The notes below the pieces were generated by a model. The model saw nothing but the letters and a program-made list of their open reading frames with translations, ran no database searches and was not told where the DNA came from. From an uncultured Lachnoclostridium sp. (GTDB lineage: Bacteria; Bacillota; Clostridia; Lachnospirales; Lachnospiraceae), in assembly GCA_946415315.1 (NCBI GenBank), contig CAMKRZ010000002.1, forward strand, positions 62,001-126,000: 64,000 nt of DNA, in the 5' to 3' direction. This document shows, piece after piece, positions 50,981 through 59,228 of this stretch. Position 1 is the first letter of the stretch; each line of letters begins with the position of its first letter. The position numbers were made by a program, and so were the translations under genes.

Positions 50981-52549
50981 TTATTTTTCGATCAGGCTCT
51001 TCCCGGTCATCTCCTTCGGCTGCTCCTTGCCCATGAGCTCGATCAGCGTCGGAATGATGTCCGCAAGGCATCCGCCCTCGCGAAGCTTCGTGCCCTCATC
51101 GGCATTGACAAGGATGAACGGAACAGGGTTCGTCGTATGCGCCGTGAACGGTGCTCCGGTCTCGTAGTCGATGAGCTGCTCAGCGTTACCGTGGTCTGCG
51201 CAAATGAACATCACACCGCCGACTTCCTTCACGAAGCTGACAACCTCGCCGACACACTTGTCGATGACTTCTATAGCTTCCGTAGCTGCCTCCAGAACGC
51301 CGGTGTGTCCGACCATGTCAGGGTTTGCGAAATTGCAAATGATGACATCGTAGTAAGCGTTTCCGTCCTCATCCTTCTTCGTGATCGCCTCGCTCAGACG
51401 GTCGCATACGGTGTATGCGCTCATACGCGGCTTCTTGTCGTACGTAGGAACATACTTCGGGGAATCCACAAGAATGCGGTCCTCCCCTGCGTTCGGAGCC
51501 TCAACGCCGCCGTTGAAGAAGAATGTAACATGCGCGTATTTCTCGGTCTCTGCGATACGTGCCTGGCGCAATCCCTGTGCTGCAAGCCACTCACCAAAGG
51601 TGTTGGTTACCTCAACCTTCTTGAACGCGATGGTCTTGTTCGGTATCGTCACGTCGTACTCGGAGAAGCACACGTATGTAAGCGGCAGGAAGCCGTTTCT
51701 TCTCGTAAATCCGTACTCCTCGAAATCCTCGCAGCAGAATGCGCGCGTGATCTCTCTTGCGCGGTCCGGTCTGAAGTTAAAGAAGATCACGGAGTCATTT
51801 GCCTTCACAGTCGCCGTCGGTGCGCCGTTCTTCAGGATAACCGTCGGAACAACGAACTCATCGGTAACGCCGTCCGCGTACGTCTTCGTCATGGCAGCCT
51901 CAGCGCTGTCCGCCGTGTTGCCCTCGCCGTACACGAGCGCTGCGTAAGCCTTCTCAACGCGATCCCAGTTTTTATCGCGGTCCATCGCATAGTAACGGCC
52001 ACTGATCGTTGCCACCTCGCCGACACCGATCTTCTTCATCTCCTCCTCAAGGGCAGCCACATAGTCCTTGCCCGAAGCCGGAGGCGTATCACGTCCGTCG
52101 AGGAAGCAGTGAACGTAAACCTTCGTCAGGCCGCTCTTCTTCGCGAGCTCAAGGAGTGCGTAGAGGTGCGTGTTGTGCGAATGCACACCGCCGTCTGAGA
52201 GAAGACCCCACAGATGGAGCGCGCTGTCATTTTTCTTACAATTCTCAACCGCACGGAGAAGCTCCTCGTTACGGAAGAAATCTCCGTCCATGATCTCCTT
52301 CGTGATGCGCGTGAGCTCCTGGTACACAATGCGTCCCGCGCCCATATTCAGATGGCCGACCTCCGAGTTACCCATCTGACCTTCCGGCAGACCGACAGCC
52401 ATGCCGGAGGCGTTGCCCTTCACAAACGGGCATTCCGCCATCAATTTATCCATAACCGGTGTCTTAGCCTGAGCCACCGCGTTGCCTTCTACTTTGCCAT
52501 TCAATCCGTATCCGTCTAAAATCAATAATACTACAGGCTTCTTCGCCAT
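50981..52549 (-). CDS. gpmI: 2,3-bisphosphoglycerate-independent phosphoglycerate mutase
   Basis: 522 residues from ATG 52549, AGGAGG upstream. Metal-dependent alkaline phosphatase-fold enzyme converting 3- to 2-phosphoglycerate. Motifs: VVLLILDGYGLN (first metal Asp), PEGQMGNSEVGHLN with the phosphoserine nucleophile, HCFLDGRDTPP, YYAMDRDKNW, FNFRPDRAREITRAF, NFANPDMVGHTG and FICADHGNAEQ (second metal cluster). It is the last gene of gap-pgk-tpiA-gpmI. Confidence 0.96.
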   Translation of the reverse strand: MAKKPVVLLILDGYGLNGKVEGNAVAQAKTPVMDKLMAECPFVKGNASGMAVGLPEGQMGNSEVGHLNMGAGRIVYQELTRITKEIMDGDFFRNEELLRAVENCKKNDSALHLWGLLSDGGVHSHNTHLYALLELAKKSGLTKVYVHCFLDGRDTPPASGKDYVAALEEEMKKIGVGEVATISGRYYAMDRDKNWDRVEKAYAALVYGEGNTADSAEAAMTKTYADGVTDEFVVPTVILKNGAPTATVKANDSVIFFNFRPDRAREITRAFCCEDFEEYGFTRRNGFLPLTYVCFSEYDVTIPNKTIAFKKVEVTNTFGEWLAAQGLRQARIAETEKYAHVTFFFNGGVEAPNAGEDRILVDSPKYVPTYDKKPRMSAYTVCDRLSEAITKKDEDGNAYYDVIICNFANPDMVGHTGVLEAATEAIEVIDKCVGEVVSFVKEVGGVMFICADHGNAEQLIDYETGAPFTAHTTNPVPFILVNADEGTKLREGGCLADIIPTLIELMGKEQPKEMTGKSLIEK

Positions 52550-52607
52550 GTCTGTTTCCTCCTGCGCGGGTACCTGCCCGCAACTGATATGTAATTGTTC
52601 ACAGTCA

Positions 52608-52648
52608 ATCTGCGGACCCGACAGTGCATGCCGCCGGTATCCGCAGAT
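52608..52648 (-). other. Intergenic hairpin between tpiA and gpmI
   Basis: ATCTGCGGA (52608-52616) pairs with TCCGCAGAT (52640-52648), with no T-run; a second stem GCGGG/CCCGC lies near 52566-52580. This looks like mRNA processing or stabilising structure inside the operon. Confidence 0.45.
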
Positions 52649-52673
52649 CATTTGTGCGGAAAATGTTCCGCTA

Positions 52674-53426
52674 TTACTTGTTGTAGTTCACGATCTTGCC
52701 GAAGTCAGCCTTGAGGCTTGCTCCGCCGATCAGACCGCCGTCGATGTCAGGCATTGCAAGAAGCTCTGCAGCGTTGCCTGCGTTCATGGAACCGCCGTAC
52801 TGGATACGAACAGCTGCTGCCGTATCTGCATCGTAAAGCTCTGCGATGTAGTCACGGATGAGTTTGCAAACTTCCTGAGCCTGCTCAGCCGTAGCGGTCT
52901 CGCCGGTACCGATTGCCCAGATGGGCTCGTAAGCGATAACAAGGTTCTTCACCTGGTCAGCGGTGATACCGCTCAGATCCCACTTGATCTGACGGCTGAT
53001 CCACTCCTTGTAGGTGCCTGCCTTGCGAAGCGCAAGGGATTCACCGCAGCAAAGGATGGGCTTGAGACCTGCAGCAAATGCCTTCTTAACCTTAGCGTTG
53101 ATCAGGATATCGTTCTCGCCGAAAATGTCTCTTCTCTCAGAGTGACCGATGATGATGTACTCTACACCTGCATCGATAAGCATCGGAGCGGAAATCTCGC
53201 CCGTGAATGCGCCCTTGTCCTCAATGTAGAAGTTCTCAGCGCCTACCTTAACGTTGCTGCCCTTCACAGCTGCAACAACCGGAACAATGTCGATCGCCGG
53301 TACGCAGTACACAACATCAACATCATCGTTCTTTACGAGATCCTTGAGGGTCGCGCAAAGCTCAACTGCCTGCGTAGGAGTCATGTTCATCTTCCAGTTG
53401 CCGGCAATAATCTTCTTTCTAGCCAT
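52674..53426 (-). CDS. tpiA: Triosephosphate isomerase
   Basis: 250 residues from ATG 53426 with GGAGG upstream. Active site residues are in place: AGNWKMNMT (Lys), [15 protein letters not shown] (His) and [16 protein letters not shown] (Glu plus flexible loop), with [12 protein letters not shown] and [10 protein letters not shown] at the phosphate site. It interconverts dihydroxyacetone phosphate and glyceraldehyde 3-phosphate. Confidence 0.97.
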   Translation of the reverse strand: MARKKIIAGNWKMNMTPTQAVELCATLKDLVKNDDVDVVYCVPAIDIVPVVAAVKGSNVKVGAENFYIEDKGAFTGEISAPMLIDAGVEYIIIGHSERRDIFGENDILINAKVKKAFAAGLKPILCCGESLALRKAGTYKEWISRQIKWDLSGITADQVKNLVIAYEPIWAIGTGETATAEQAQEVCKLIRDYIAELYDADTAAAVRIQYGGSMNAGNAAELLAMPDIDGGLIGGASLKADFGKIVNYNK

Positions 53427-53482
53427 AATAGCCTCCAAATTGTTCGTTTATTCGCCCCTGCTTACGCATCAGCGATTTATTT

Positions 53483-54709
53483 TTACTGAAGGTCGTCCGC
53501 AGCTGCAACGCCCGGAAGCTCCTTACCCTCAAGGAACTCAAGGGAAGCGCCGCCACCGGTCGAGATGTGGGACATCTTGTCAGCGAAGCCGAGCTGGTTG
53601 ACAGCTGCAGCGGAGTCGCCGCCGCCGATGATCGTCGTAGCGTCGGTCTCAGCAAGAGCTGCTGCTACAGCGATGGTACCCTTTGCAAGGATCGGGTTCT
53701 CGAAGACACCCATAGGTCCGTTCCAGACAACCGTCTTCGCGGTCTTAACAGCCTCAGCGTAGAGAGCCTGCGTCTTCGGTCCGATATCCATGCCCATCTT
53801 GTCAGCCGGAAGTTTGTCGGAATCGAAAACTTCGGTCTCGATCGGAGCATCGATCGGATCCGGGAAGGAAGCCGTAACAACAGTATCTACAGGAAGAAGG
53901 AGCTTCTTGCCGAGAGCCTCAGCCTTGTCCATCATCTCCTTGCAGTAATCGATCTTCTCGTCATCGCAGAGGGAGGTACCGATCTCATAGCCCTTAGCCT
54001 TGAGGAAGGTGTAAGCCATACCGCCGCCGATGATGAGCGTATCGCACTTCTCGAGAAGGTTGTTGATAACGTTAAGCTTGTCCGCTACCTTAGCACCGCC
54101 GAGGATCGCTACAAAAGGACGTACCGGATTCTCAACAGCATTGCCGAGGAAGTTGATCTCCTTCTGCATCAGGTAACCTACAGCGCAGTTGCCGCCCTTA
54201 GCGCGAACAACATCCGTAACACCTGCTACGGAAGCGTGTGCTCTGTGGGAGGAACCGAATGCGTCACATACATAATCGTCGCAAAGGTCAGCGAGTTCCT
54301 TGGAAAATGCCTCGCCGTTCTTGGTCTCCTCGGAGCCGCGGAAACGCGTGTTCTGAAGAAGAACCACATCACCCTCGTTCATTGCTGCAACAGCTGCCGT
54401 TGCGTCCGCACCGGTAACGTTGTAATCTGCAACGAAGGTAACCTTCTTGCCGAGCTTCTCGGAGAGACGCTCAGCAACGGGAGCAAGGCTCTCACCCTCG
54501 TTGGGGCCGTTCTTAACCTTGCCGAGATGGGAGCAAAGGATCACCTTTGCGCCGTCGTTAAGGAGCTTGTTGATAGTGGGAAGAGCCGCAACAATACGGG
54601 TCTCATCGGTGATCACACCGTTCTTGAGCGGAACGTTGAAATCGCAGCGAACGAGAACTCTCTTGCCCTTTGCGTTGAAATCGTCAACAGACTTTTTGTT
54701 CAGAGACAT
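53483..54709 (-). CDS. pgk: Phosphoglycerate kinase
   Basis: 408 residues from ATG 54709. Substrate site [57 protein letters not shown] and the nucleotide loop [15 protein letters not shown] are all present. It transfers phosphate from 1,3-bisphosphoglycerate to ADP. AAAGGAATTG lies upstream, and a hairpin separates it from gap. Confidence 0.97.
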   Translation of the reverse strand: MSLNKKSVDDFNAKGKRVLVRCDFNVPLKNGVITDETRIVAALPTINKLLNDGAKVILCSHLGKVKNGPNEGESLAPVAERLSEKLGKKVTFVADYNVTGADATAAVAAMNEGDVVLLQNTRFRGSEETKNGEAFSKELADLCDDYVCDAFGSSHRAHASVAGVTDVVRAKGGNCAVGYLMQKEINFLGNAVENPVRPFVAILGGAKVADKLNVINNLLEKCDTLIIGGGMAYTFLKAKGYEIGTSLCDDEKIDYCKEMMDKAEALGKKLLLPVDTVVTASFPDPIDAPIETEVFDSDKLPADKMGMDIGPKTQALYAEAVKTAKTVVWNGPMGVFENPILAKGTIAVAAALAETDATTIIGGGDSAAAVNQLGFADKMSHISTGGGASLEFLEGKELPGVAAADDLQ

Positions 54710-54739
54710 AGTTTCAATTCCTTTCTGGAAAATAAATAA

Positions 54740-54766
54740 GGGTCCGGTCCATTTCGGACCGGACCC
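54740..54766 (-). terminator. Hairpin between gap and pgk (partial terminator)
   Basis: GGGTCCGGTCC (54740-54750) pairs perfectly with GGACCGGACCC (54756-54766), five-base loop, followed on the minus strand by TTATTTATTTT. Partial termination here would make gap more abundant than the genes after it. Confidence 0.7.
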
Positions 54767-54800
54767 CATCGTCCATGATTCTTATGCGCCTGGCAGCAGC

Positions 54801-55829
54801 TTACTGAAGCTCTGCGAAGTACTTGATGGTACGAACCATCTGGCTCGTGTAGGAGTTCTCGTTGTCATACCACGAAACAACCTCAACCTGGGTCTTGCCG
54901 TCCGGAAGAGGGCTGACCATGGTCTGGGTAGCATCGAACAGAGAACCGAATCTCATACCGATGATATCGGAGGAAACGATCTCCTCGGTGTTGTAACCGA
55001 AGGACTCGTTAGCAGCAGCCTTCATAGCAGCGTTGATCTCGTCCTTGGTAACTTCCTTGTTCACAACTGCGAACAGAAGCGTCGTGGAACCGGTCGGAGT
55101 AGGAACACGCTGAGCAGCGCCGATTAGCTTGCCGTTGAGCTCAGGGATAACGAGACCGATAGCCTTAGCAGCACCGGTGCTGTTCGGAACGATGTTGACA
55201 GCGCCTGCACGGCTACGTCTCTTGTCGCCCTTTCTCTGAGGACCGTCAAGGATCATCTGGTCGCCGGTGTAAGCGTGGATCGTGCACATGATACCGGACT
55301 CGATCGGAGCAAGGTCGTTGAGAGCCTTAGCCATAGGAGCGAGGCAGTTCGTGGTGCAGGAAGCTGCGGAGATGATGGTGTCATCCTTCGTCAGCGTGGT
55401 GTGGTTAACATTGTAAACGATGGTAGGAAGATCGTTGCCTGCCGGAGCAGAGATAACAACCTTCTTAGCACCTGCGTTGATGTGAGCCTGAGCCTTAGCC
55501 TTGGAAGCGTAGAAGCCGGAGCACTCCAGAACTACGTCAACATCAAGCTGGCCCCAAGGGCAATTGTTTGCATCGGGCTCTTTATAGATCTTGATCGTCT
55601 TGCCCTTAACGGTGATGGTACCTTCCTCGTCGTTAGCGGTAACGGTATTCTCCTCGCCGAGGTTGATGTAACGACCCTGCGAAGAATCGTACTTCAGAAG
55701 ATGAGCAAGCATGGAAGGAGTCGTAAGATCGTTGATTGCAACAATCTCATATCCTTCAGCGCCGAACATCTGACGGAAAGCCAGACGACCGATACGGCCA
55801 AAACCATTGATAGCTACTTTTACTGCCAT
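54801..55829 (-). CDS. gap: Glyceraldehyde-3-phosphate dehydrogenase
   Basis: 342 residues. NAD-binding [15 protein letters not shown], catalytic cysteine in [13 protein letters not shown], the anion-binding [15 protein letters not shown], and [14 protein letters not shown] near the C-terminus. AINDLTTP after the second strand favours NAD+. AGGAGG precedes ATG 55829. It is the first gene of the glycolytic operon and has its own leader dyad. Confidence 0.97.
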   Translation of the reverse strand: MAVKVAINGFGRIGRLAFRQMFGAEGYEIVAINDLTTPSMLAHLLKYDSSQGRYINLGEENTVTANDEEGTITVKGKTIKIYKEPDANNCPWGQLDVDVVLECSGFYASKAKAQAHINAGAKKVVISAPAGNDLPTIVYNVNHTTLTKDDTIISAASCTTNCLAPMAKALNDLAPIESGIMCTIHAYTGDQMILDGPQRKGDKRRSRAGAVNIVPNSTGAAKAIGLVIPELNGKLIGAAQRVPTPTGSTTLLFAVVNKEVTKDEINAAMKAAANESFGYNTEEIVSSDIIGMRFGSLFDATQTMVSPLPDGKTQVEVVSWYDNENSYTSQMVRTIKYFAELQ

Positions 55830-55855
55830 GATTTGGTTCCTCCTGGAATATAATA

Positions 55856-55881
55856 TTTTTAGAGTTTAAGACTCCTAAAAA
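55856..55881 (-). promoter_or_regulatory. Leader dyad upstream of gap
   Basis: TTTTTA and GAGT pair with ACTC and TAAAAA around a short loop (one bulged G) between the -10 element and the ribosome binding site. It may stabilise the mRNA or be an operator; no CggR-like gene is adjacent. Confidence 0.45.
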
Positions 55882-55890
55882 TCCTCACTC

Positions 55891-55919
55891 ATTGTACTGA
55901 AAGATTGTGAAAAAAGCAA
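55891..55919 (-). promoter_or_regulatory. Promoter of the glycolytic operon
   Basis: TTGCTT (55914-55919), 17-base spacer, TACAAT (55891-55896), 62 bases before gap. The -10 is good, the -35 weak. Confidence 0.5.
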
Positions 55920-56019
55920 GTCCAATTTTGGGTTTTTTGAGCAGTATGGCATTTTCCCCAAATCATCGTAAAAATGTTTGTTTTTTTTGTTCATTGTTAC
56001 TGTTTTCCGCACATGCAAA

Positions 56020-56048
56020 CGGACAGATGCGACCTGCACATCTGTCCG
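56020..56048 (-). terminator. Probable terminator of rpoZ
   Basis: CGGACAGATG (56020-56029) pairs with CATCTGTCCG (56039-56048), nine-base loop, followed by TTTGC on the minus strand; the short T-run is its weak point. Confidence 0.6.
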
Positions 56049-56107
56049 AAACACGCATTCTGTTGAGATCCGCATCCCCGATGCGGCTGATTTGGACTGC
56101 AAGAAGC

Positions 56108-56431
56108 TTATTTCTCCTCGCTGTCATCCTCTTTTGCAAGAGCAGCCTCCCAGTCGAGGGGCTCAAGACCGGACTCTTCCTCACGGAGAGCAGCCGTATC
56201 CTCCTCGTCAGCGCCGAGAATCTTGACTTTGCCTTCCCAAACTTCCTGAACGGCGATGGAAAGAGGTTTCTCGCACTTCGGCGTCACAAGCGGCTGAGAG
56301 CCCTTGATGATCTGACGTGCGCGCTTCGCCGTCGCAAGCACGATGGAATACCGGCTGGACACGATCGGATCGCCCTCTTCTGCCCCCGTGTTGATTACCT
56401 CAAGCAAATCTTTGTAAGACGGATGGATCAT
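56108..56431 (-). CDS. rpoZ: RNA polymerase omega subunit
   Basis: 107 residues. The omega core is MIHPSYKDLLEV, SRYSIVLATAKRARQII and KPLSIAVQEVWEGKVKI, the segment that latches the beta-prime subunit. The C-terminal 30 residues are acidic, as in other Clostridia. It lies 108 bases downstream of yicC. Confidence 0.93.
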   Translation of the reverse strand: MIHPSYKDLLEVINTGAEEGDPIVSSRYSIVLATAKRARQIIKGSQPLVTPKCEKPLSIAVQEVWEGKVKILGADEEDTAALREEESGLEPLDWEAALAKEDDSEEK

Positions 56432-56539
56432 AACTGTTCTCCTTTGTTCGTAGATTCCCGCGGCAATGCCGCTGTATTCCTGTCGCCGTCAAAACCGGTC
56501 AACGGCCGTCTGACAACGAATCCAATCATATCATGTCTC

Positions 56540-57418
56540 TTATTCGATGTTCTGAATCTGCTCGCGGATCTTCTCGATGTCGGTCTTCAGATTGATCGCA
56601 ATGTCCGAGACGATCAGGTCATTGGCCTTGGAGAGGATCGTGTTCGCCTCGCGGTTCATCTCCTGCGCGATGAAGTCAAGTTTGCGACCGACATTGTCCT
56701 TCGCATCGAGCGTATCGCGCATGTTCTTCACATGAGCGCGAAGACGTACGGTCTCTTCATCCGTGCAAATGCGGTCCGCGTACTGTACGATCTCGGTTGC
56801 GAGCGCCTGCTCGTCCACAGGAGTCTCACCGAGCACCTCCTGCACCTTCGCAAGAAGCTTGGCACGGTATGCCGACACGATGTCCGGAGATCTCTTGACG
56901 ATCTCGTCGACACCAGCAAGAATGGAGTCAAGTTTCTCCTCCACATCCCTGCGTAGCTCTGCGCCTTCCGCCGTTCTCGTCTCGACGAACTTCTCACACG
57001 CGCCGCGCACGGCACGCTCCACAAACGGCAGCAGCGCATCCTCATCGGGCTCTGCCTCCTCCGCGACTAAGACATCCTGCATGCGCGCAAGGCTTGTCAC
57101 GGAAATGTCCGAAGAGAGATTGAACTCCTCCGCCATCTGCTTCATATACCGGATGTACTCTTCCGCCACGCTGCGGTTGTAACGAACGCTCTCCGTACTG
57201 TCGGATTCCTCCTCGTAGTACAGATACATGTCAATCTTTCCGCGCGACGCATACTTCTTGACGATGTTGCGAACAGCCGTCTCGAAGAAATTGAGTTTCT
57301 TGGGAAGCCGAACGCCGATCTCACAATAGCGGTGGTTGACCGACTTCATCTCAACGGACAACTTCTTTCCGTCCTCGTTCAGCTCAAAGCGGCCGAACCC
57401 CGTCATGCTGCGAACCAT
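56540..57418 (-). CDS. yicC: YicC family endoribonuclease-like protein
   Basis: 292 residues, typical length. Begins MVRSMTGFGR, has EMKSVNHRYCEIGVRLP, a long helical middle, and ends with KLDFIAQEMNREANTILSKAND and IKTDIEKIREQIQNIE-type sequence (NLKTDIEKIREQ here). YicC proteins are RNases acting on small or structured RNAs. In most Firmicutes yicC, remA, gmk and rpoZ are consecutive; here remA and gmk are missing between yicC and rpoZ. Confidence 0.93.
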   Translation of the reverse strand: MVRSMTGFGRFELNEDGKKLSVEMKSVNHRYCEIGVRLPKKLNFFETAVRNIVKKYASRGKIDMYLYYEEESDSTESVRYNRSVAEEYIRYMKQMAEEFNLSSDISVTSLARMQDVLVAEEAEPDEDALLPFVERAVRGACEKFVETRTAEGAELRRDVEEKLDSILAGVDEIVKRSPDIVSAYRAKLLAKVQEVLGETPVDEQALATEIVQYADRICTDEETVRLRAHVKNMRDTLDAKDNVGRKLDFIAQEMNREANTILSKANDLIVSDIAINLKTDIEKIREQIQNIE

Positions 57419-57506
57419 GGGCAGATCTTCCTTTCCGAACTATCTCAATAAGAACGTCGAAGCGGATTGCAGCAAGAAGCTGCAAGCCGCATCGCGCTAT
57501 CATAAA

Positions 57507-57535
57507 ATTATATTGATTTCATCGTATGTTGTCAA
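57507..57535 (-). promoter_or_regulatory. Consensus sigma-A promoter of yicC-rpoZ
   Basis: TTGACA (57530-57535), 17 bases, TATAAT (57507-57512): a perfect match. The leader holds an extended hairpin (57462-57490; TTGCAGC/GCTGCAA with a GCGG/CCGC base). Confidence 0.85.
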
Positions 57536-57544
57536 GAACCAGTT

Positions 57545-59116
57545 TTACTCAAACCATTTATAGCGGAAACTTGCACTGAAGTCCATGAAGGTGTCGAAAG
57601 CGCTGTTGCCCGAGCTATAGCTCCATTTTACCATGCCGGACATTTCGACTTCTCCGGTGATGGTTCCCTGTGCCATGCCGAGAGACGTCGACTGGAACTC
57701 AAGGGTGTTTTTGTTGTTTCCAAGAGCGATCGCTGACCAATCCCACAGCGCATCCGCTTCTTTGCCCGTAGTTCCGTCAATGCTCATCGTCACCTTCCCG
57801 TCGCCGAAGCTGAGGATGAACCGTGTTTCGTCGGTAAGATCGTACTGCGGATCGCACGCAACCTTCTCGGCAGCCATCATAATCTCGGATACCGCTTCAA
57901 TCTCTTTGGACATGGAAGCTTTCTCAATATAACGCTTATACGAAAGTCCGAGAATATCGAGGATAAACTTCATGCCGGAGATGTTGCCGGGTTTCTTTAC
58001 GGAAGCCGAACTCGGGTTCGTACGGAACACAAGTCCTAATTCGCCCGCACCGCTCCTGGTATCTCCGATCATTTTCATATCAAGCACATATCCCTCGTCA
58101 TCAGCGAAGAACCGAATGGTAGAATCGGGAACTTTCGCATCGCCGGTCATCGCGCCGATTGCTTTGTCGAGAGCCTTCGAGACTTTGCCCACAACCTCAT
58201 CCAGTTGCGCATCCGTGAGACTGCTAACCTGGTCTCCGCCGGATTTCGCGATGTACTGTTCGTACAGTTTGTTGAAATCCTGGCCTTCGACAGACTTGAG
58301 CGCGTTGTCATAGTCCTTCTCGGTAATGCCGTATTCTTCGCCGTGCTCTCTCAAATACTCGCGGATATCGTTATTGTATGTGGAGATGATCTTCTTCACA
58401 TAGTTGTTCATGTCGATCTTTGTCACATCACCGGCAGACGCAGACATGGATTTCAGAACATTCTTGAGATTCGCGTCCGAATACTTTTTGACTGCGCTTA
58501 CCACTTTTCCGTAATCGTCAGCGGTTTTCAGTGTGATCGTATAATCACCCTTCTCTCCCGCCGGTGTAACTCCCTCAACGACCGCCTCAATAAGGTCAAT
58601 AAACGGAATCTTGCTGCCGAAAGCGTTCGCCTTGCCTTCGATCTCATCCGGCAACGGGAACGCGAACCAGCCGGTCAGATCGCCGACAAACTTCTCCGCT
58701 TCGGCGTTCCCTTCAGCCTTCAGCATGAACTGTTTCAGCACAGCGCCGACCGCATCCAGATTGAAATACAAAACATTGTCAACCACACGAATCAGCTCGG
58801 TCTCATTAAACACGAAGGAATTGCTGCCACCGTCAAATCCGAGTGAAAGCGAATAGTTGTTAGCTTCGCGGTCAAACACGATCTTACCGGCAAGTTTCTG
58901 ATTCGAAAGTTTTCCTTCCTCATCCTTCTTGGCCAATGTGATCTCAAAGGTAGATGTGCCGGCCTTCACCTCATGCAAAGCCTCTGCCATCTCCTCAATG
59001 CTTCCCTTGACGATACTGGGAGTATCATCGTCATCATCATGATCGCCGCAGGCAACGAACGCGAACATCATAAGGCACGCCATCACCAGAAGCATCATAT
59101 ACTTTCTGAGTTTCAT
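57545..59116 (-). CDS. Large lipoprotein of unknown function
   Basis: 523 residues from ATG 59116 after GGGGG. The lipoprotein signal MLLVMACLMMFAFVAC puts the lipidated Cys at about 22, followed by an acidic stretch GDHDDDDD. The mature part alternates beta-strands and helices without a family I recognise; repeated patterns such as NYSLSLGFDGGSNSFVF, GYVLDMKMIGDT and RFILSFGDGKVTMSI suggest a large beta-barrel or cradle like LolA/LppX-type carriers, which is a guess. It has its own promoter and is followed by yicC's promoter, so it is a single-gene unit. Confidence 0.7.
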   Translation of the reverse strand: MKLRKYMMLLVMACLMMFAFVACGDHDDDDDTPSIVKGSIEEMAEALHEVKAGTSTFEITLAKKDEEGKLSNQKLAGKIVFDREANNYSLSLGFDGGSNSFVFNETELIRVVDNVLYFNLDAVGAVLKQFMLKAEGNAEAEKFVGDLTGWFAFPLPDEIEGKANAFGSKIPFIDLIEAVVEGVTPAGEKGDYTITLKTADDYGKVVSAVKKYSDANLKNVLKSMSASAGDVTKIDMNNYVKKIISTYNNDIREYLREHGEEYGITEKDYDNALKSVEGQDFNKLYEQYIAKSGGDQVSSLTDAQLDEVVGKVSKALDKAIGAMTGDAKVPDSTIRFFADDEGYVLDMKMIGDTRSGAGELGLVFRTNPSSASVKKPGNISGMKFILDILGLSYKRYIEKASMSKEIEAVSEIMMAAEKVACDPQYDLTDETRFILSFGDGKVTMSIDGTTGKEADALWDWSAIALGNNKNTLEFQSTSLGMAQGTITGEVEMSGMVKWSYSSGNSAFDTFMDFSASFRYKWFE

Positions 59117-59149
59117 ACTAATTCCCCCTTTTTGAAAAGTAAAAACCCG

Positions 59150-59168
59150 CGGAAAACAATATTTTCCG
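59150..59168 (-). other. Leader hairpin with T-run before the lipoprotein gene
   Basis: CGGAAAA and TTTTCCG pair around five bases, then GCGGGTTTTT follows on the minus strand (T-run 59141-59145). It lies between the promoter at 59175 and the start codon, so it could attenuate transcription. One arm is the CGGAAAAT core of the repeated word. Confidence 0.45.
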
Positions 59169-59174
59169 AATACC

Positions 59175-59203
59175 ACTATACCCGAAACTTCATCCTGCGT
59201 CAA
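59175..59203 (-). promoter_or_regulatory. Promoter of the lipoprotein gene
   Basis: TTGACG (59198-59203), 17-base spacer, TATAGT (59175-59180); each element matches five of six bases. Confidence 0.75.
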
Positions 59204-59228
59204 CCTTTTTGAGGATTCGCGGAAAATG

